Assembly (NCBI GenBank): GCA_005223185.1 | Contig: NJBN01000011.1 | Span: forward strand, 62,001-126,000 | Reading direction: 5' to 3' | Source of the DNA: a candidate division LCP-89 bacterium B3_LCP | GTDB taxonomy: Bacteria; Electryoneota; B3-LCP | Length of the DNA: 64,000 nt | Part shown: positions 17,899 to 25,501 of the stretch, in pieces | Position numbering within the stretch: position 1 is the first letter of the stretch | How the letters are laid out: every line of letters begins with the position of its first letter | Translations under genes and position numbers: made by a program | The notes under the pieces: generated by a model | What the model was told of the DNA's origin: nothing | The model's input: only the letters and a program-made list of their open reading frames with translations | Databases searched by the model: none

Positions 17899-19854
17899 TT
17901 ACCCTTCTTCGTATTTGGCTTTTAAATCATCTATCACAGCCGCATCTGCAAGAGTCGTGATGTTGCCCAGAGCCCTCCCTTCAGAAACGTCTCGCAGCAA
18001 GCGCCGCATGATCTTTCCCGAACGTGTTTTAGGAAGGTCTGCAGCGAAAATAATCCTTTCGGGAATGGCGAATTTCCCTATCTTTTTCACAACCCAGTGC
18101 TTTAGCTCACCCTCTAATTCCGGCGATGCTTTTACACCCTCTTTCAAGCTCACAAACGCCACCAAAGCCTGCCCCTTTACTTCATGTTTTATACCGATAA
18201 CTGCAGATTCGGCGATGGTTTCGTGTTCAACGAATATACTTTCCAGTTCCGCAGTTCCTATGCGGTGTCCGGAAACGTTTACCACATCATCCACCCTGCC
18301 TAAAATCCAGTAGTAGCCGTCACTGTCCTTCTTGGCGCCATCACCTGGAAAGTATACGTCCGGCCATTTCGACCAATACGTTTCCTTATAGCGTTTGGCA
18401 TCACTGTAGATACCCCTTAGCATACCCGGCCAGGGCTTTTTAATGGCTAAGAAACCCGCTTCGGTTTCTTCACCGGATTCATTCAATACAGTAACATCGA
18501 TCCCGAAGAATGGATATGTAGCGCTCCCCGGCTTGGTGTCCATACATCCCGGCAGCGGCGTAATCATGATTCCACCGGTTTCCGTCTGCCACCAGGTGTC
18601 CACAATTGGGCAATTCTCTCCTCCGATAATTTTATTATACCAGATCCACGCTTCAGGGTTGATCGGTTCACCTACTGTTCCCAGAAGGCGCAATGAAGAT
18701 AGATCATATTTCTCGGGCCATCTCTCTCCCCATTTCATGAAGGTCCTTATCGCAGTGGGAGCAGTGTAAAAGACCGTAACGCCGTATTTTTCGATGATAT
18801 TCCAGAATCTGCCTTTATCAGGCCAGTTTGGTGTTCCTTCATACATCAAACAGGTGGCTCCATTCGCCAGCGGTCCATACACTATATAGCTGTGTCCTGT
18901 GACCCAGCCAATATCCGCAGTGCACCAATAGACATCTTCCGGTCTTAAGTCGAAAACGTACTTTGCCGTCAGGTATGTAAACACCATATATCCGCCAGTG
19001 GTGTGAATAATTCCTTTGGGCTTGCCTGTAGTGCCGCTGGTATAGAGTAAGAACAGAAGGTCTTCACTATCTACCTCTGCCGGAGGACAAACTGCGGATA
19101 CCTCATCGATAATTCTGTGATACCAGTGATCGCGCCCCTCCTTAATATGACACGGAAAAGGGTCTCCATGTGCTCGTTTAACAACCACAACATCCTTAAC
19201 ACAGTCGCACTCCTGGATCGCTTCATCCACGATGTTTTTAAGCTGAAGAACGTTACCGCGCCGCCAGCCTCCATCAGCAGTGATGACCATCCTGGCATCA
19301 CAGTCCAACACACGGTCCCTGATCGATTCTGCGGAAAAACCGGCGAAGATAACGGTATGAATCGCTCCGATACGCGCGCAGGCCAACATTGCTATAGCCA
19401 GTTCAGGGATCATCGGCAGGTAGATCGCTATCCGATCACCATGCTTGATGCCCAAATTTCTCAGTGCATTGGCAAATTTGTTCACCTCACGAGCCAAATC
19501 CCAGTAGGTCAGGACGCGCTGTTCGCCGGGTTCTCCTTCCCAGATAATTGCGGCTTTATTGCGGACGCCCGTTTCCAGATGGCGGTCTAAGCAGTTGTAA
19601 GAGATGTTCGTCTTACCGTTCTCGAACCATTTGAAGAAGGGTGCATCTTCTTCATTCAGCACCCGGTCCCACTTCTTAAACCAGTGGAGTTCTTCGGCAA
19701 TTGACCCCCAGAATTTTTCCGGATCGTCAATACTCTTTCTATAGCGAGTAAAATATTCATCGAGTGATGAAATGTGCGCTCTCTTTTTGAACTCATCTGA
19801 CGGAACGAACTTTCTGTTTTCCATCAGGACCGTTTCTAGATTCTGCCTATCCAT
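17899..19854 (-). CDS. acs: Acetyl-CoA synthetase (AMP-forming)
   Basis: A 651-residue cytoplasmic acetate:CoA ligase that makes acetyl-CoA through acetyl-AMP. Full family length. Motifs: [19 protein letters not shown] (phosphate-binding loop), [10 protein letters not shown], the hinge region [18 protein letters not shown], and the C-terminal [11 protein letters not shown] whose lysine is the adenylation residue and the known acetylation switch in homologues. The start at 19854 has GGAG upstream; an in-frame ATG at 19824 is an alternative. A promoter lies at 19922-19950. Its likely role is acetate scavenging, linking to the beta-oxidation pair at 52-56 kb. Confidence 0.96.
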   Translation of the reverse strand: MDRQNLETVLMENRKFVPSDEFKKRAHISSLDEYFTRYRKSIDDPEKFWGSIAEELHWFKKWDRVLNEEDAPFFKWFENGKTNISYNCLDRHLETGVRNKAAIIWEGEPGEQRVLTYWDLAREVNKFANALRNLGIKHGDRIAIYLPMIPELAIAMLACARIGAIHTVIFAGFSAESIRDRVLDCDARMVITADGGWRRGNVLQLKNIVDEAIQECDCVKDVVVVKRAHGDPFPCHIKEGRDHWYHRIIDEVSAVCPPAEVDSEDLLFLLYTSGTTGKPKGIIHTTGGYMVFTYLTAKYVFDLRPEDVYWCTADIGWVTGHSYIVYGPLANGATCLMYEGTPNWPDKGRFWNIIEKYGVTVFYTAPTAIRTFMKWGERWPEKYDLSSLRLLGTVGEPINPEAWIWYNKIIGGENCPIVDTWWQTETGGIMITPLPGCMDTKPGSATYPFFGIDVTVLNESGEETEAGFLAIKKPWPGMLRGIYSDAKRYKETYWSKWPDVYFPGDGAKKDSDGYYWILGRVDDVVNVSGHRIGTAELESIFVEHETIAESAVIGIKHEVKGQALVAFVSLKEGVKASPELEGELKHWVVKKIGKFAIPERIIFAADLPKTRSGKIMRRLLRDVSEGRALGNITTLADAAVIDDLKAKYEEG

Positions 19855-19921
19855 AAAAGCAAATCTCCAGATTGATTTGTTGTTAGCAAGGAAAACCTGG
19901 TGTTTCTATTCAAGCGGATAA

Positions 19922-19950
19922 AATATATATTAATACGAGGAAACATCCAA
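19922..19950 (-). promoter_or_regulatory. Promoter of acs
   Basis: Minus strand TTGGAT (19945-19950), 17 bases, TATATT (19922-19927). Confidence 0.5.
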
Positions 19951-19980
19951 GAAAAAAGGGTATTAATGGGAGTATCAGAT

Positions 19981-20010
19981 AAAAAGGGCTGACCTATTCA
20001 GGACAGCCCT
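19981..20010 (-). terminator. Rho-independent terminator after the T9SS cargo gene
   Basis: AGGGCTG and CAGCCCT stem (20004-20010 with 19985-19991), followed on the minus strand by a run of T, 30 bases after the stop at 20039. Confidence 0.7.
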
Positions 20011-20038
20011 CTACTTTTTCCTTTGCACTTTTTCCTTT

Positions 20039-21637
20039 TTACTTGAGAAGCACCATCTTCCCCGATGCAATAAATTCCGTAGTCGGGGTCGCCCCTGACC
20101 CCGACGCTTCGAGTCTATAAAGGTATATCCCCGACGCCAACTCAGATCCATCAAACACCACCTCATGCACCCCCGCATCCCTCCAACCGTTGACCAGTTG
20201 TAGGGGCGCACCTGTGTGTGCGCCCTTTATAGCACGACCGTTTATATCAAACACTTCCAGTTTAACCAAACTTGCATTTGGTAGAGTGAAACTGATAGTT
20301 GTCATCGGATTAAACGGGTTGGGATAAGCACTGATGACTTCAAACTTGCTCGGCACTGAGTGATTGACACGGTTCATACCGATGTCCTCGAAAGGATCGG
20401 AAGCGTTCAGCGGCAGGTTGGCTTCGAAGTCGTAGTCCAAATCAACCGAACCGGATTTCGACCAGGAAAAGGCGTCCGTATGCCACACATCGTATTCCGG
20501 ATGCCAGCCCGAGTAAATCCTGAATTCATAGTTGCCGCCGGGCCAGTTTGAAGGTACCGGAAACCAGGCGTCTGGACGGTTGATCTGCCAGCCGGGCTGG
20601 TAGTTGGTGATCTCACGTATAATCAACGTGGTAGTGTCGGTGCTTTCGTAGGTCTTATCAATCCAGATGTCGTAGTCTAGAGGCACTAAACCCTGATTTT
20701 CTCCCCAGATGCTGTAGTACAATGTTCCGCCGCCGGCAGGTACCGGAGAACCCGACACGTAGGTCAATTCCACGATCATTTCCGGTGGAGGTGGTGGAGC
20801 TCCGATGCCGTCATCTATTACCCAGATAACGCCTTCGGCGCCATAAGCTGAATTATGCCAAATATCCGCACCATCGTGCGTCAATCCTTCAGCGTAATCC
20901 GGGAAGCTCACGGGAGATGTGAACTGATCAATCACGCTGACGATACCTCCCGATACGTGCAGCCGCTTGACGGCTCCTCCCAAATTATCGCAGACGATTA
21001 TGTTTGAATCTACCCCAGCTTCGGCTGCGATATCGCCGTCCATGTACCAACCTACCGAAGAGTTGGTATTGTACTCCTCTAAGATCGTTCCATCCGTCGC
21101 CATCTCATACAGTTTCGTATCGTTGCCGTTTCTATTGGCTCCAACCCAGAGATTCCCGTCATCGTATGCCACCATACGGCAGGAATAATCCTCCGTAGAT
21201 GGGGTAAACTGACTGATCAGACTCCCATCCAGACCGATTTTGTAAATCACATTCTGCGGGTGCCATTTCACCACCCAGATACCATCATCAGCAAAGGATG
21301 CACCCATCACCCAACCATCGAACGGCAGGACAACCTCATCTAAGACCGTACCATCGGCAGGATCTATCTTATAGAATTTGGATAGTTCGGTGTAGGGATC
21401 TACATTCTCGAAGACTATCAGCGTATCTTCCACCCAGCACGATCCCACCAGAGTATTCAATCCCTGCGGCTGGGGTGCAGGAATTGTTCTTATGATATCC
21501 CCAATTTCATCCAGGTTTTGCGTTTCATGATCGGTGCAAATCCCGGCAGGTGAAATGGGATAATCGTTATCAGCAGCATAACCAGTTGTAATCACCATTA
21601 CAAAGGCGAACAAAAGCGCGAACCACGTCTTAAGCAT
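20039..21637 (-). CDS. Secreted beta-propeller-like protein with T9SS sorting domain
   Basis: A secreted protein of 532 residues. The start is the ATG at 21637 with GGAG six bases upstream, followed by a signal peptide (MLKTWFALLFAFVMVITTGYA). Residues about 30-280 show repeated strand-turn blocks (DDGIWVVKWHPQNVIYKIGL, DGNLWVGANR), suggesting a propeller. A proline-rich linker, a beta domain and a type A sorting domain (YPNPFNPMTTISFTLP to KMVLLK) follow. The sorting domain is longer than its paralogues. It carries two in-frame insertions, each encoded by a perfect DNA palindrome (20202-20227 and 20082-20105) of families otherwise found between genes. Molecular function unknown. Confidence 0.8.
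   Translation of the reverse strand: MLKTWFALLFAFVMVITTGYAADNDYPISPAGICTDHETQNLDEIGDIIRTIPAPQPQGLNTLVGSCWVEDTLIVFENVDPYTELSKFYKIDPADGTVLDEVVLPFDGWVMGASFADDGIWVVKWHPQNVIYKIGLDGSLISQFTPSTEDYSCRMVAYDDGNLWVGANRNGNDTKLYEMATDGTILEEYNTNSSVGWYMDGDIAAEAGVDSNIIVCDNLGGAVKRLHVSGGIVSVIDQFTSPVSFPDYAEGLTHDGADIWHNSAYGAEGVIWVIDDGIGAPPPPPEMIVELTYVSGSPVPAGGGTLYYSIWGENQGLVPLDYDIWIDKTYESTDTTTLIIREITNYQPGWQINRPDAWFPVPSNWPGGNYEFRIYSGWHPEYDVWHTDAFSWSKSGSVDLDYDFEANLPLNASDPFEDIGMNRVNHSVPSKFEVISAYPNPFNPMTTISFTLPNASLVKLEVFDINGRAIKGAHTGAPLQLVNGWRDAGVHEVVFDGSELASGIYLYRLEASGSGATPTTEFIASGKMVLLK
20082..20105. repeat. Dispersed GTCGGGGTC/GACCCCGAC palindrome inside a CDS
   Basis: A nine-base perfect arm, GTCGGGGTC (20082-20090) and GACCCCGAC (20097-20105). 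It lies in frame in the T9SS sorting domain and encodes the extra SGSGATPTTE of that protein. Intergenic relatives: 16777-16803, 50661-50705 and 52430-52462. Confidence 0.8.
20202..20227. repeat. Dispersed GGGCGCAC/GTGCGCCC palindrome inside a CDS
   Basis: Perfect arms GGGCGCAC (20204-20211) and GTGCGCCC (20218-20225). It encodes the extra KGAHTGAP residues of the sorting domain. Related gtaggggcg...gcccctac sequences lie between genes at 36736-36760, 58307-58335 and 60713-60737. Confidence 0.75.
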
Positions 21638-21683
21638 AGCAGTCTCCATCAGATAGAAGTTCTCATTAAAATCTATTCTTACC

Positions 21684-21712
21684 AATATAACAAATTTATC
21701 GCCGTTAATCAA
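21684..21712 (-). promoter_or_regulatory. Promoter of the T9SS propeller-like gene
   Basis: Minus strand TTGATT (21707-21712), 17 bases, TATATT (21684-21689), 46 bases before the ATG. Confidence 0.6.
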
Positions 21713-21775
21713 GCCCTATATAAAAAACAGCGCAATCTCCCCATCCTAAATTGAGAAAAAAAGCGCATAAAGTGA

Positions 21776-21804
21776 TTGATTTAAACCGGTTAAATTTTTA
21801 TCTT
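21776..21804 (+). promoter_or_regulatory. Promoter upstream of nuoJ
   Basis: TTGATT (21776-21781), 17 bases, TATCTT (21799-21804), 37 bases before the nuoJ ATG. It is the only promoter I can point to ahead of the complex I cluster. Confidence 0.4.
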
Positions 21805-21841
21805 TTTTAGATTGAATAACCGCATTATCTTAAGAGTCAAA

Positions 21842-22342
21842 ATGGAAGCAATTTTCTTCATCATACTGTCCATCATAATCATCTTTTCCAGTATGATGGT
21901 CATCCTGAAAAAGAATCCCATCGCCTCGGTGCTCTTTCTCATCCTGGCGCTTTTCAGTACCGCAGCCATGTACGTGATGCTGATGGCGCCCTTTATCGCA
22001 GCCATACAGATCATCGTTTATGCCGGAGCCATCATGGTGCTGTTCCTCTTCGTGATCATGCTGCTTAATCTGAAAAAGATCAACGAAGGCGGTGCAGTAA
22101 CGCTGAAAATTCTGGGCGTCATCGTGGCGGGTTTGATGATGGTGGTTACTGCCGTGGTACTCCGGTCGGTGGCGATTCCTGCTGATTCAGGATTCCTGCG
22201 CAGTTCCCCGGAAGGTTTCGGAACGGTGGAAAATGTGGGCATGACTCTCTTCACCACCTACCTGCTGCCCTTCGAAATCGCCAGTTTCCTTTTACTGGCA
22301 GCCATCATCGGCGCGGTCGTGCTGGCGAAGAAGAAGTTGTGA
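21842..22342 (+). CDS. nuoJ: NADH-quinone oxidoreductase subunit J
   Basis: A membrane subunit of complex I, 166 residues with five helices. The family signature AAIQIIVYAGAIMVLFLFVI includes the pi-bulge helix 3 that couples quinone chemistry to proton pumping. The ATG at 21842 with AAGAG upstream is preferred to a TTG at 21812. It is the first gene of a nuoJKLMN series on one strand. No nuoA-I genes precede it; the upstream gene is an unrelated T9SS protein on the opposite strand. Confidence 0.93.
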   Translation: MEAIFFIILSIIIIFSSMMVILKKNPIASVLFLILALFSTAAMYVMLMAPFIAAIQIIVYAGAIMVLFLFVIMLLNLKKINEGGAVTLKILGVIVAGLMMVVTAVVLRSVAIPADSGFLRSSPEGFGTVENVGMTLFTTYLLPFEIASFLLLAAIIGAVVLAKKKL

Positions 22343-22351
22343 TGAGTAGTC

Positions 22352-22379
22352 GGGAGCCAGAAGTCAGGAGTCAGAATAA
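22352..22379 (+). repeat. Degenerate AGAAGTC heptamer repeats after nuoJ
   Basis: Four in-phase seven-base units: GGGAGCC, AGAAGTC, AGGAGTC, AGAATAA. They begin nine bases after the nuoJ stop codon. Confidence 0.7.
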
Positions 22380-22384
22380 AAAAA

Positions 22385-22426
22385 GTAGGGTGGACTAAGT
22401 CCCGCCCAAGCGGGACGCAGTCCACC
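22385..22426. repeat. Dispersed GGTGGACT...AGTCCACC palindrome
   Basis: Outer arms GGTGGACT / AGTCCACC enclose a GTCCCGC / GCGGGAC hairpin. Relatives are at 25446-25474, 28390-28430 and 34778-34867. Confidence 0.7.
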
Positions 22427-22436
22427 AAGCTACAAA

Positions 22437-22471
22437 GCCAACAGCTAACAACTAACTGCCAACAGCCAACT
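22437..22471 (+). repeat. Degenerate GCTAACA heptamer repeats before nuoK
   Basis: Five in-phase units: GCCAACA, GCTAACA, ACTAACT, GCCAACA, GCCAACT, ending 15 bases before the nuoK start. Confidence 0.75.
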
Positions 22472-22486
22472 GCTACAGGAAAATAA

Positions 22487-22792
22487 ATGATAATTTCCCT
22501 AAATCACTACCTGGTTCTATCGGCGTTTCTCTTCTGCATCGGCGTGGCGGGAGTCTTAACGCGCAAGAACGCCATCATCATCTTTGCATCTATAGAACTG
22601 ATGCTGAATGCCGTCAATCTTTCCTTTATCGCCTTCGCCCGCCATTGGGGTGACGCCGGAGGGCAGATATTCGTCTTCTTCTCGTTGGTAGTCGCAGCCG
22701 CAGAAGTTGCTGTAGGTCTGGCAATCATCGTGGTCCTGTTCAGACACAAGGAAACAATCAATATTGATGACGTGAATTTGATGAGGTGGTGA
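22487..22792 (+). CDS. nuoK: NADH-quinone oxidoreductase subunit K
   Basis: A complex I membrane subunit, 101 residues and three helices, the normal family size. Both conserved glutamates of the proton path are visible, in [13 protein letters not shown] (helix 2) and [13 protein letters not shown] (helix 3). It is separated from nuoJ by 144 bases of repeats rather than the usual short or overlapping junction. Only a weak AGGAAA lies ahead of the ATG. After its stop come more heptamer repeats and the first MNT/HEPN module. Confidence 0.95.
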   Translation: MIISLNHYLVLSAFLFCIGVAGVLTRKNAIIIFASIELMLNAVNLSFIAFARHWGDAGGQIFVFFSLVVAAAEVAVGLAIIVVLFRHKETINIDDVNLMRW

Positions 22793-22805
22793 GAAATAAT
22801 AATAT

Positions 22806-22840
22806 AGAAGACAGAAGATAGAAGTCGGAATACAGAATAA
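22806..22840 (+). repeat. Degenerate AGAAGTC heptamer repeats after nuoK
   Basis: Five units: AGAAGAC, AGAAGAT, AGAAGTC, GGAATAC, AGAATAA. They are in the same position relative to the stop codon as the set after nuoJ. Confidence 0.75.
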
Positions 22841-22845
22841 AACGT

Positions 22846-22934
22846 TCTGTCAGGTCCTGTGCCGAAGACGCATGACCTGACAGTAAAGACTGGCGTCAGG
22901 TCACATCAGTCAGTTGACTGACAAGACCTAACGC
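22846..22934. repeat. Dispersed GTCAGGTC palindromes
   Basis: Nested inverted repeats TGTCAGGTC / GACCTGACA and GTCAGTTGACTGAC. The same family recurs at 50752-50803, 51326-51372 and 56068-56113. Confidence 0.65.
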
Positions 22935-22954
22935 AACAGAAAAAGGAATATCCA

Positions 22955-23245
22955 ATGAAACGCAATGAAATCTTGCGTGCTCTGGCAAGTTTTCGAAATT
23001 CTAACGAAGATGAATTTGGTATCATTCGCATCGGTGTGTTTGGTTCATGTGCCAGAGAAGAAAATACTGATACCAGCGATGTAGATGTAGTGGTTGAGCT
23101 TGCCAAACCCGATCTACTTACCCTGGTCGGAATAAAGCAGGAGTTGGAAGCGTTATTGCACAAACCGGTAGATGTCGTCCGTTACCGGGAAAGAATGAAT
23201 ACTTTTCTCAAACGGCGAATCGAACAGGAAGCCGTCTATGTATGA
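22955..23245 (+). CDS. mntA: MNT-domain nucleotidyltransferase (antitoxin), module 1
   Basis: A 96-residue minimal nucleotidyltransferase. The active site is FGSCAREENTDTSDVDVVVE, i.e. GS then Asp-x-Asp. In characterised MntA/HepT pairs this protein AMPylates a tyrosine of the HEPN RNase and so silences it. The ATG has AAGGAA upstream. It overlaps the following HEPN gene by eight bases, the usual coupling for this module. It sits in the nuoK-nuoL gap on the same strand as nuo. Confidence 0.85.
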   Translation: MKRNEILRALASFRNSNEDEFGIIRIGVFGSCAREENTDTSDVDVVVELAKPDLLTLVGIKQELEALLHKPVDVVRYRERMNTFLKRRIEQEAVYV

Positions 23246-23615
23246 TGTTGAATTGGTCAGGGAAATACTGAACCAGATCCTATTATCTACTAAGACTGTC
23301 GCCAAGCGCTTCGCTTCGATTGCATCACCTGAAGATTTCACGATTTCCGAAAAAGGGCTGGAAAAACTTGATGCTATTTGCATGCAACTGATCGCTATTG
23401 GCGAAAGCGTCAAGAACCTTGATAAAGTAACAGAAGGTAAACTGTTATCTCAGTATCCACAAGTCACATGGAATCGAGTTAAGGGGATGCGAGATATACT
23501 CACACATCATTATTTCGATCTTGATGCTGAAGTTGTATACTCAGTTTGTGACACCCACATCGAAGAGCTAGCTCAGACGATACAGCGCATGATTACGGAT
23601 TTAGAAGATTGCTGA
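23238..23615 (+). CDS. hepT: HEPN-domain RNase toxin (DUF86/HepT), module 1
   Basis: A 125-residue all-helical HEPN protein of the DUF86 family. The Rx4HxY motif is RDILTHHY, holding the RNase arginine and histidine and the tyrosine that MNT partners modify. It begins inside the end of its MNT partner. In this family the dimer cleaves RNA unless AMPylated. It is read in the same direction as nuo genes, so it may share their transcript. Confidence 0.85.
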   Translation: MYDVELVREILNQILLSTKTVAKRFASIASPEDFTISEKGLEKLDAICMQLIAIGESVKNLDKVTEGKLLSQYPQVTWNRVKGMRDILTHHYFDLDAEVVYSVCDTHIEELAQTIQRMITDLEDC

Positions 23616-23740
23616 TATAAATATAGCCTGGGGGACATGCTTCGTCTCGCCTGCAACGATCCGGGTACATGACAACTGTCGGGAGCATACTTCACGGCGA
23701 TTTTTACAGATTGCATAATCATTGTTGGGGTAACAATAAT

Positions 23741-24427
23741 ATGAAACAAAAACGCATATTTGTACCAACAGAAGGTTTTAACACTTGGAAACAGTTTCTC
23801 ACTGAACCTGACAAGCACTGGAAACAAGGATTTTCCGCTATGTCCACGGCTTTGTCTTGGGAAAAATCAGATGAACTTCCTCCAGAAATCAAAGCAATCT
23901 TTACTTCAGCAGAGGACGAGAACCTCAGAGATGCGCAACTTGTACTTGCTATTCCAGAGTATAAAGTGGTCCTCGATGGTGGTCCGCCCCCATCTCAAAA
24001 CGATGTTTTTGCTCTTGTAACATCATCTGGTGGTCTAATTGCGATGATGGTAGAAGGCAAAGCGCGTGAGGATTTCGACGTTCCGCTTGAGAAGTGGCGT
24101 CAAAGGACATCTATAAAAGGTGTCCATGAAAGGATGGCTCAAATATCAGAGAATATTGGCCTATCAGAACCTATACCAAACCATATTCGCTATCAATTCC
24201 TACACAGAACAGCCTCGGCGGTCATTGAAACCAAGCGATTTTTCGCAAGGTATGCCATAATGCTTGTACAATCATTTGTCGAAAATGATGATGAAAACCA
24301 CTTTGATGATTTCATAGCTTTTATTGAACTATACGGAAAGAAGGCAAAGAAGGGAACTCTGATTAGGCTCTATGAAAACACCAAATATCAGCTTTATGCT
24401 GCCTGGGTCCAATGCAAAATAGAATGA
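23741..24427 (+). CDS. Unknown protein with possible PD-(D/E)xK-like core
   Basis: A 228-residue soluble protein that I do not firmly recognise. It resembles what I recall as the DUF6946 family: IFVPTEGFNTWKQFLTEPDKHW at the start, then GGPPPSQNDVFALV and a strand with Glu-x-Lys (MMVEGKARE). The acid-then-ExK arrangement would suit a restriction-like nuclease fold, but that is inference. The start is ATG at 23741 (MKQKRIF); an earlier in-frame ATG at 23669 adds 24 residues of poor character. It lies directly after MNT/HEPN module 1 in the nuoK-L gap and is AT-rich compared with nuo. Confidence 0.5.
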   Translation: MKQKRIFVPTEGFNTWKQFLTEPDKHWKQGFSAMSTALSWEKSDELPPEIKAIFTSAEDENLRDAQLVLAIPEYKVVLDGGPPPSQNDVFALVTSSGGLIAMMVEGKAREDFDVPLEKWRQRTSIKGVHERMAQISENIGLSEPIPNHIRYQFLHRTASAVIETKRFFARYAIMLVQSFVENDDENHFDDFIAFIELYGKKAKKGTLIRLYENTKYQLYAAWVQCKIE

Positions 24428-24514
24428 AAACAACCCGAATATGGGTATTCACAAGATCCCAAAAGCCATTCGGTTTTTGGTCCAGGTGATGCTCACCGTT
24501 ATGTATAACAAATT

Positions 24515-25366
24515 ATGAATAGAGACAAAGCTATACAGACTTTGGTTGAAAATGCCCGAAAAATTTCCATTCAATATCAGTCAATCGTGGAAAGTTTTGG
24601 TGGTATCGTTAAAGCAAAAAAAAATAACAAAGAAATGTTCATACCCGGCTATATTCCCTATATCGGGGAAGAATATTTTGAAGCATCCACGAAAATATTC
24701 ATTTATGCTTTGAGTCAAAATCTTTCTCCAACAGATGACATTTCAATAAAATGGGCGATAAAATGGCGAGATGGGGATAAGGAAAATTATGCGATCAATC
24801 GTCAAAATATCAATTTTAAAAATCATGGCAAGGTAATGATGCAACCATTTGATACGGGCCATTTACCAGTAATTGCAGGTATATTGAATTATTTATCAAA
24901 TCCTACAACTCAAAGCAATCAGAATATTTATAAGTCTATTTCAGCAACAAACCTTTCCAAATTTTCGTTTCGGGACGGCAATAAAACAACTGATAATTCT
25001 GAAAGCTTAAAAAAATGTTTTAGATGGTTTTCCATCAAAGAGATTGAACTTCTGCAACCTGATTATATTATTTGTGCCGGAGATAAAGTTTATGATGTCG
25101 TAAAAGATAGTTTAGAAAGCACTAGCGGGCCACATCCATCTGTTATCAGAGTACGCTTTCCAAGTTTACTAGTTATTAATTCAAAGTTCAAAAAAATGCT
25201 TAAAAATGATGATGATAAAAGAGTCAAAATAATTCTATCAATATTTTCTAATTCCGTACTAAATAAAGAATCATCATACAGAAATAGAAAGAGCATACGA
25301 GAAATCATTGAAAGAGATAAAAATTACTTTGTTGCTATGTTTGATTGTATTAAAAAACAAATATGA
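24515..25366 (+). CDS. Unknown AT-rich protein, possibly uracil-DNA-glycosylase-like fold
   Basis: A 283-residue soluble protein, strikingly AT-rich beside nuoL. No sure family. Two stretches recall the UDG superfamily: an early IPGYIPYIGEEYFEASTKIF block, and LLQPDYIICAGDKVYDVV, which resembles the strand before motif 2 (LKPDVIICFG type), followed by GPHPSVIRVRFPS, where HPS is the motif-2-like turn. If so it could be a DNA-repair or defence glycosylase; this is a guess from pattern alone. No ribosome site is visible. Its ATG follows closely a CGTTATGTATAAC sequence (see findings). Confidence 0.4.
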   Translation: MNRDKAIQTLVENARKISIQYQSIVESFGGIVKAKKNNKEMFIPGYIPYIGEEYFEASTKIFIYALSQNLSPTDDISIKWAIKWRDGDKENYAINRQNINFKNHGKVMMQPFDTGHLPVIAGILNYLSNPTTQSNQNIYKSISATNLSKFSFRDGNKTTDNSESLKKCFRWFSIKEIELLQPDYIICAGDKVYDVVKDSLESTSGPHPSVIRVRFPSLLVINSKFKKMLKNDDDKRVKIILSIFSNSVLNKESSYRNRKSIREIIERDKNYFVAMFDCIKKQI

Positions 25367-25501
25367 CATATAGCAATCGCATCCACACGGTGGGTGGCAT
25401 ACATAGGCGCTACAGGAACGAAGCATGCTTGGATACTAAAATAAAATGGTGGACTAATCTTCACTAATCCACCTTTCAAATAACTTAACAAACCAAAATC
25501 A
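25367..25501. other. Short gap before nuoL with a partial palindrome
   Basis: No gene. It holds a GGTGGACTAATC / ACTAATCCACC inverted pair (25449-25474) related to the palindrome at 22385-22426, then an A/C-rich leader without a ribosome site before the nuoL ATG. Confidence 0.5.
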
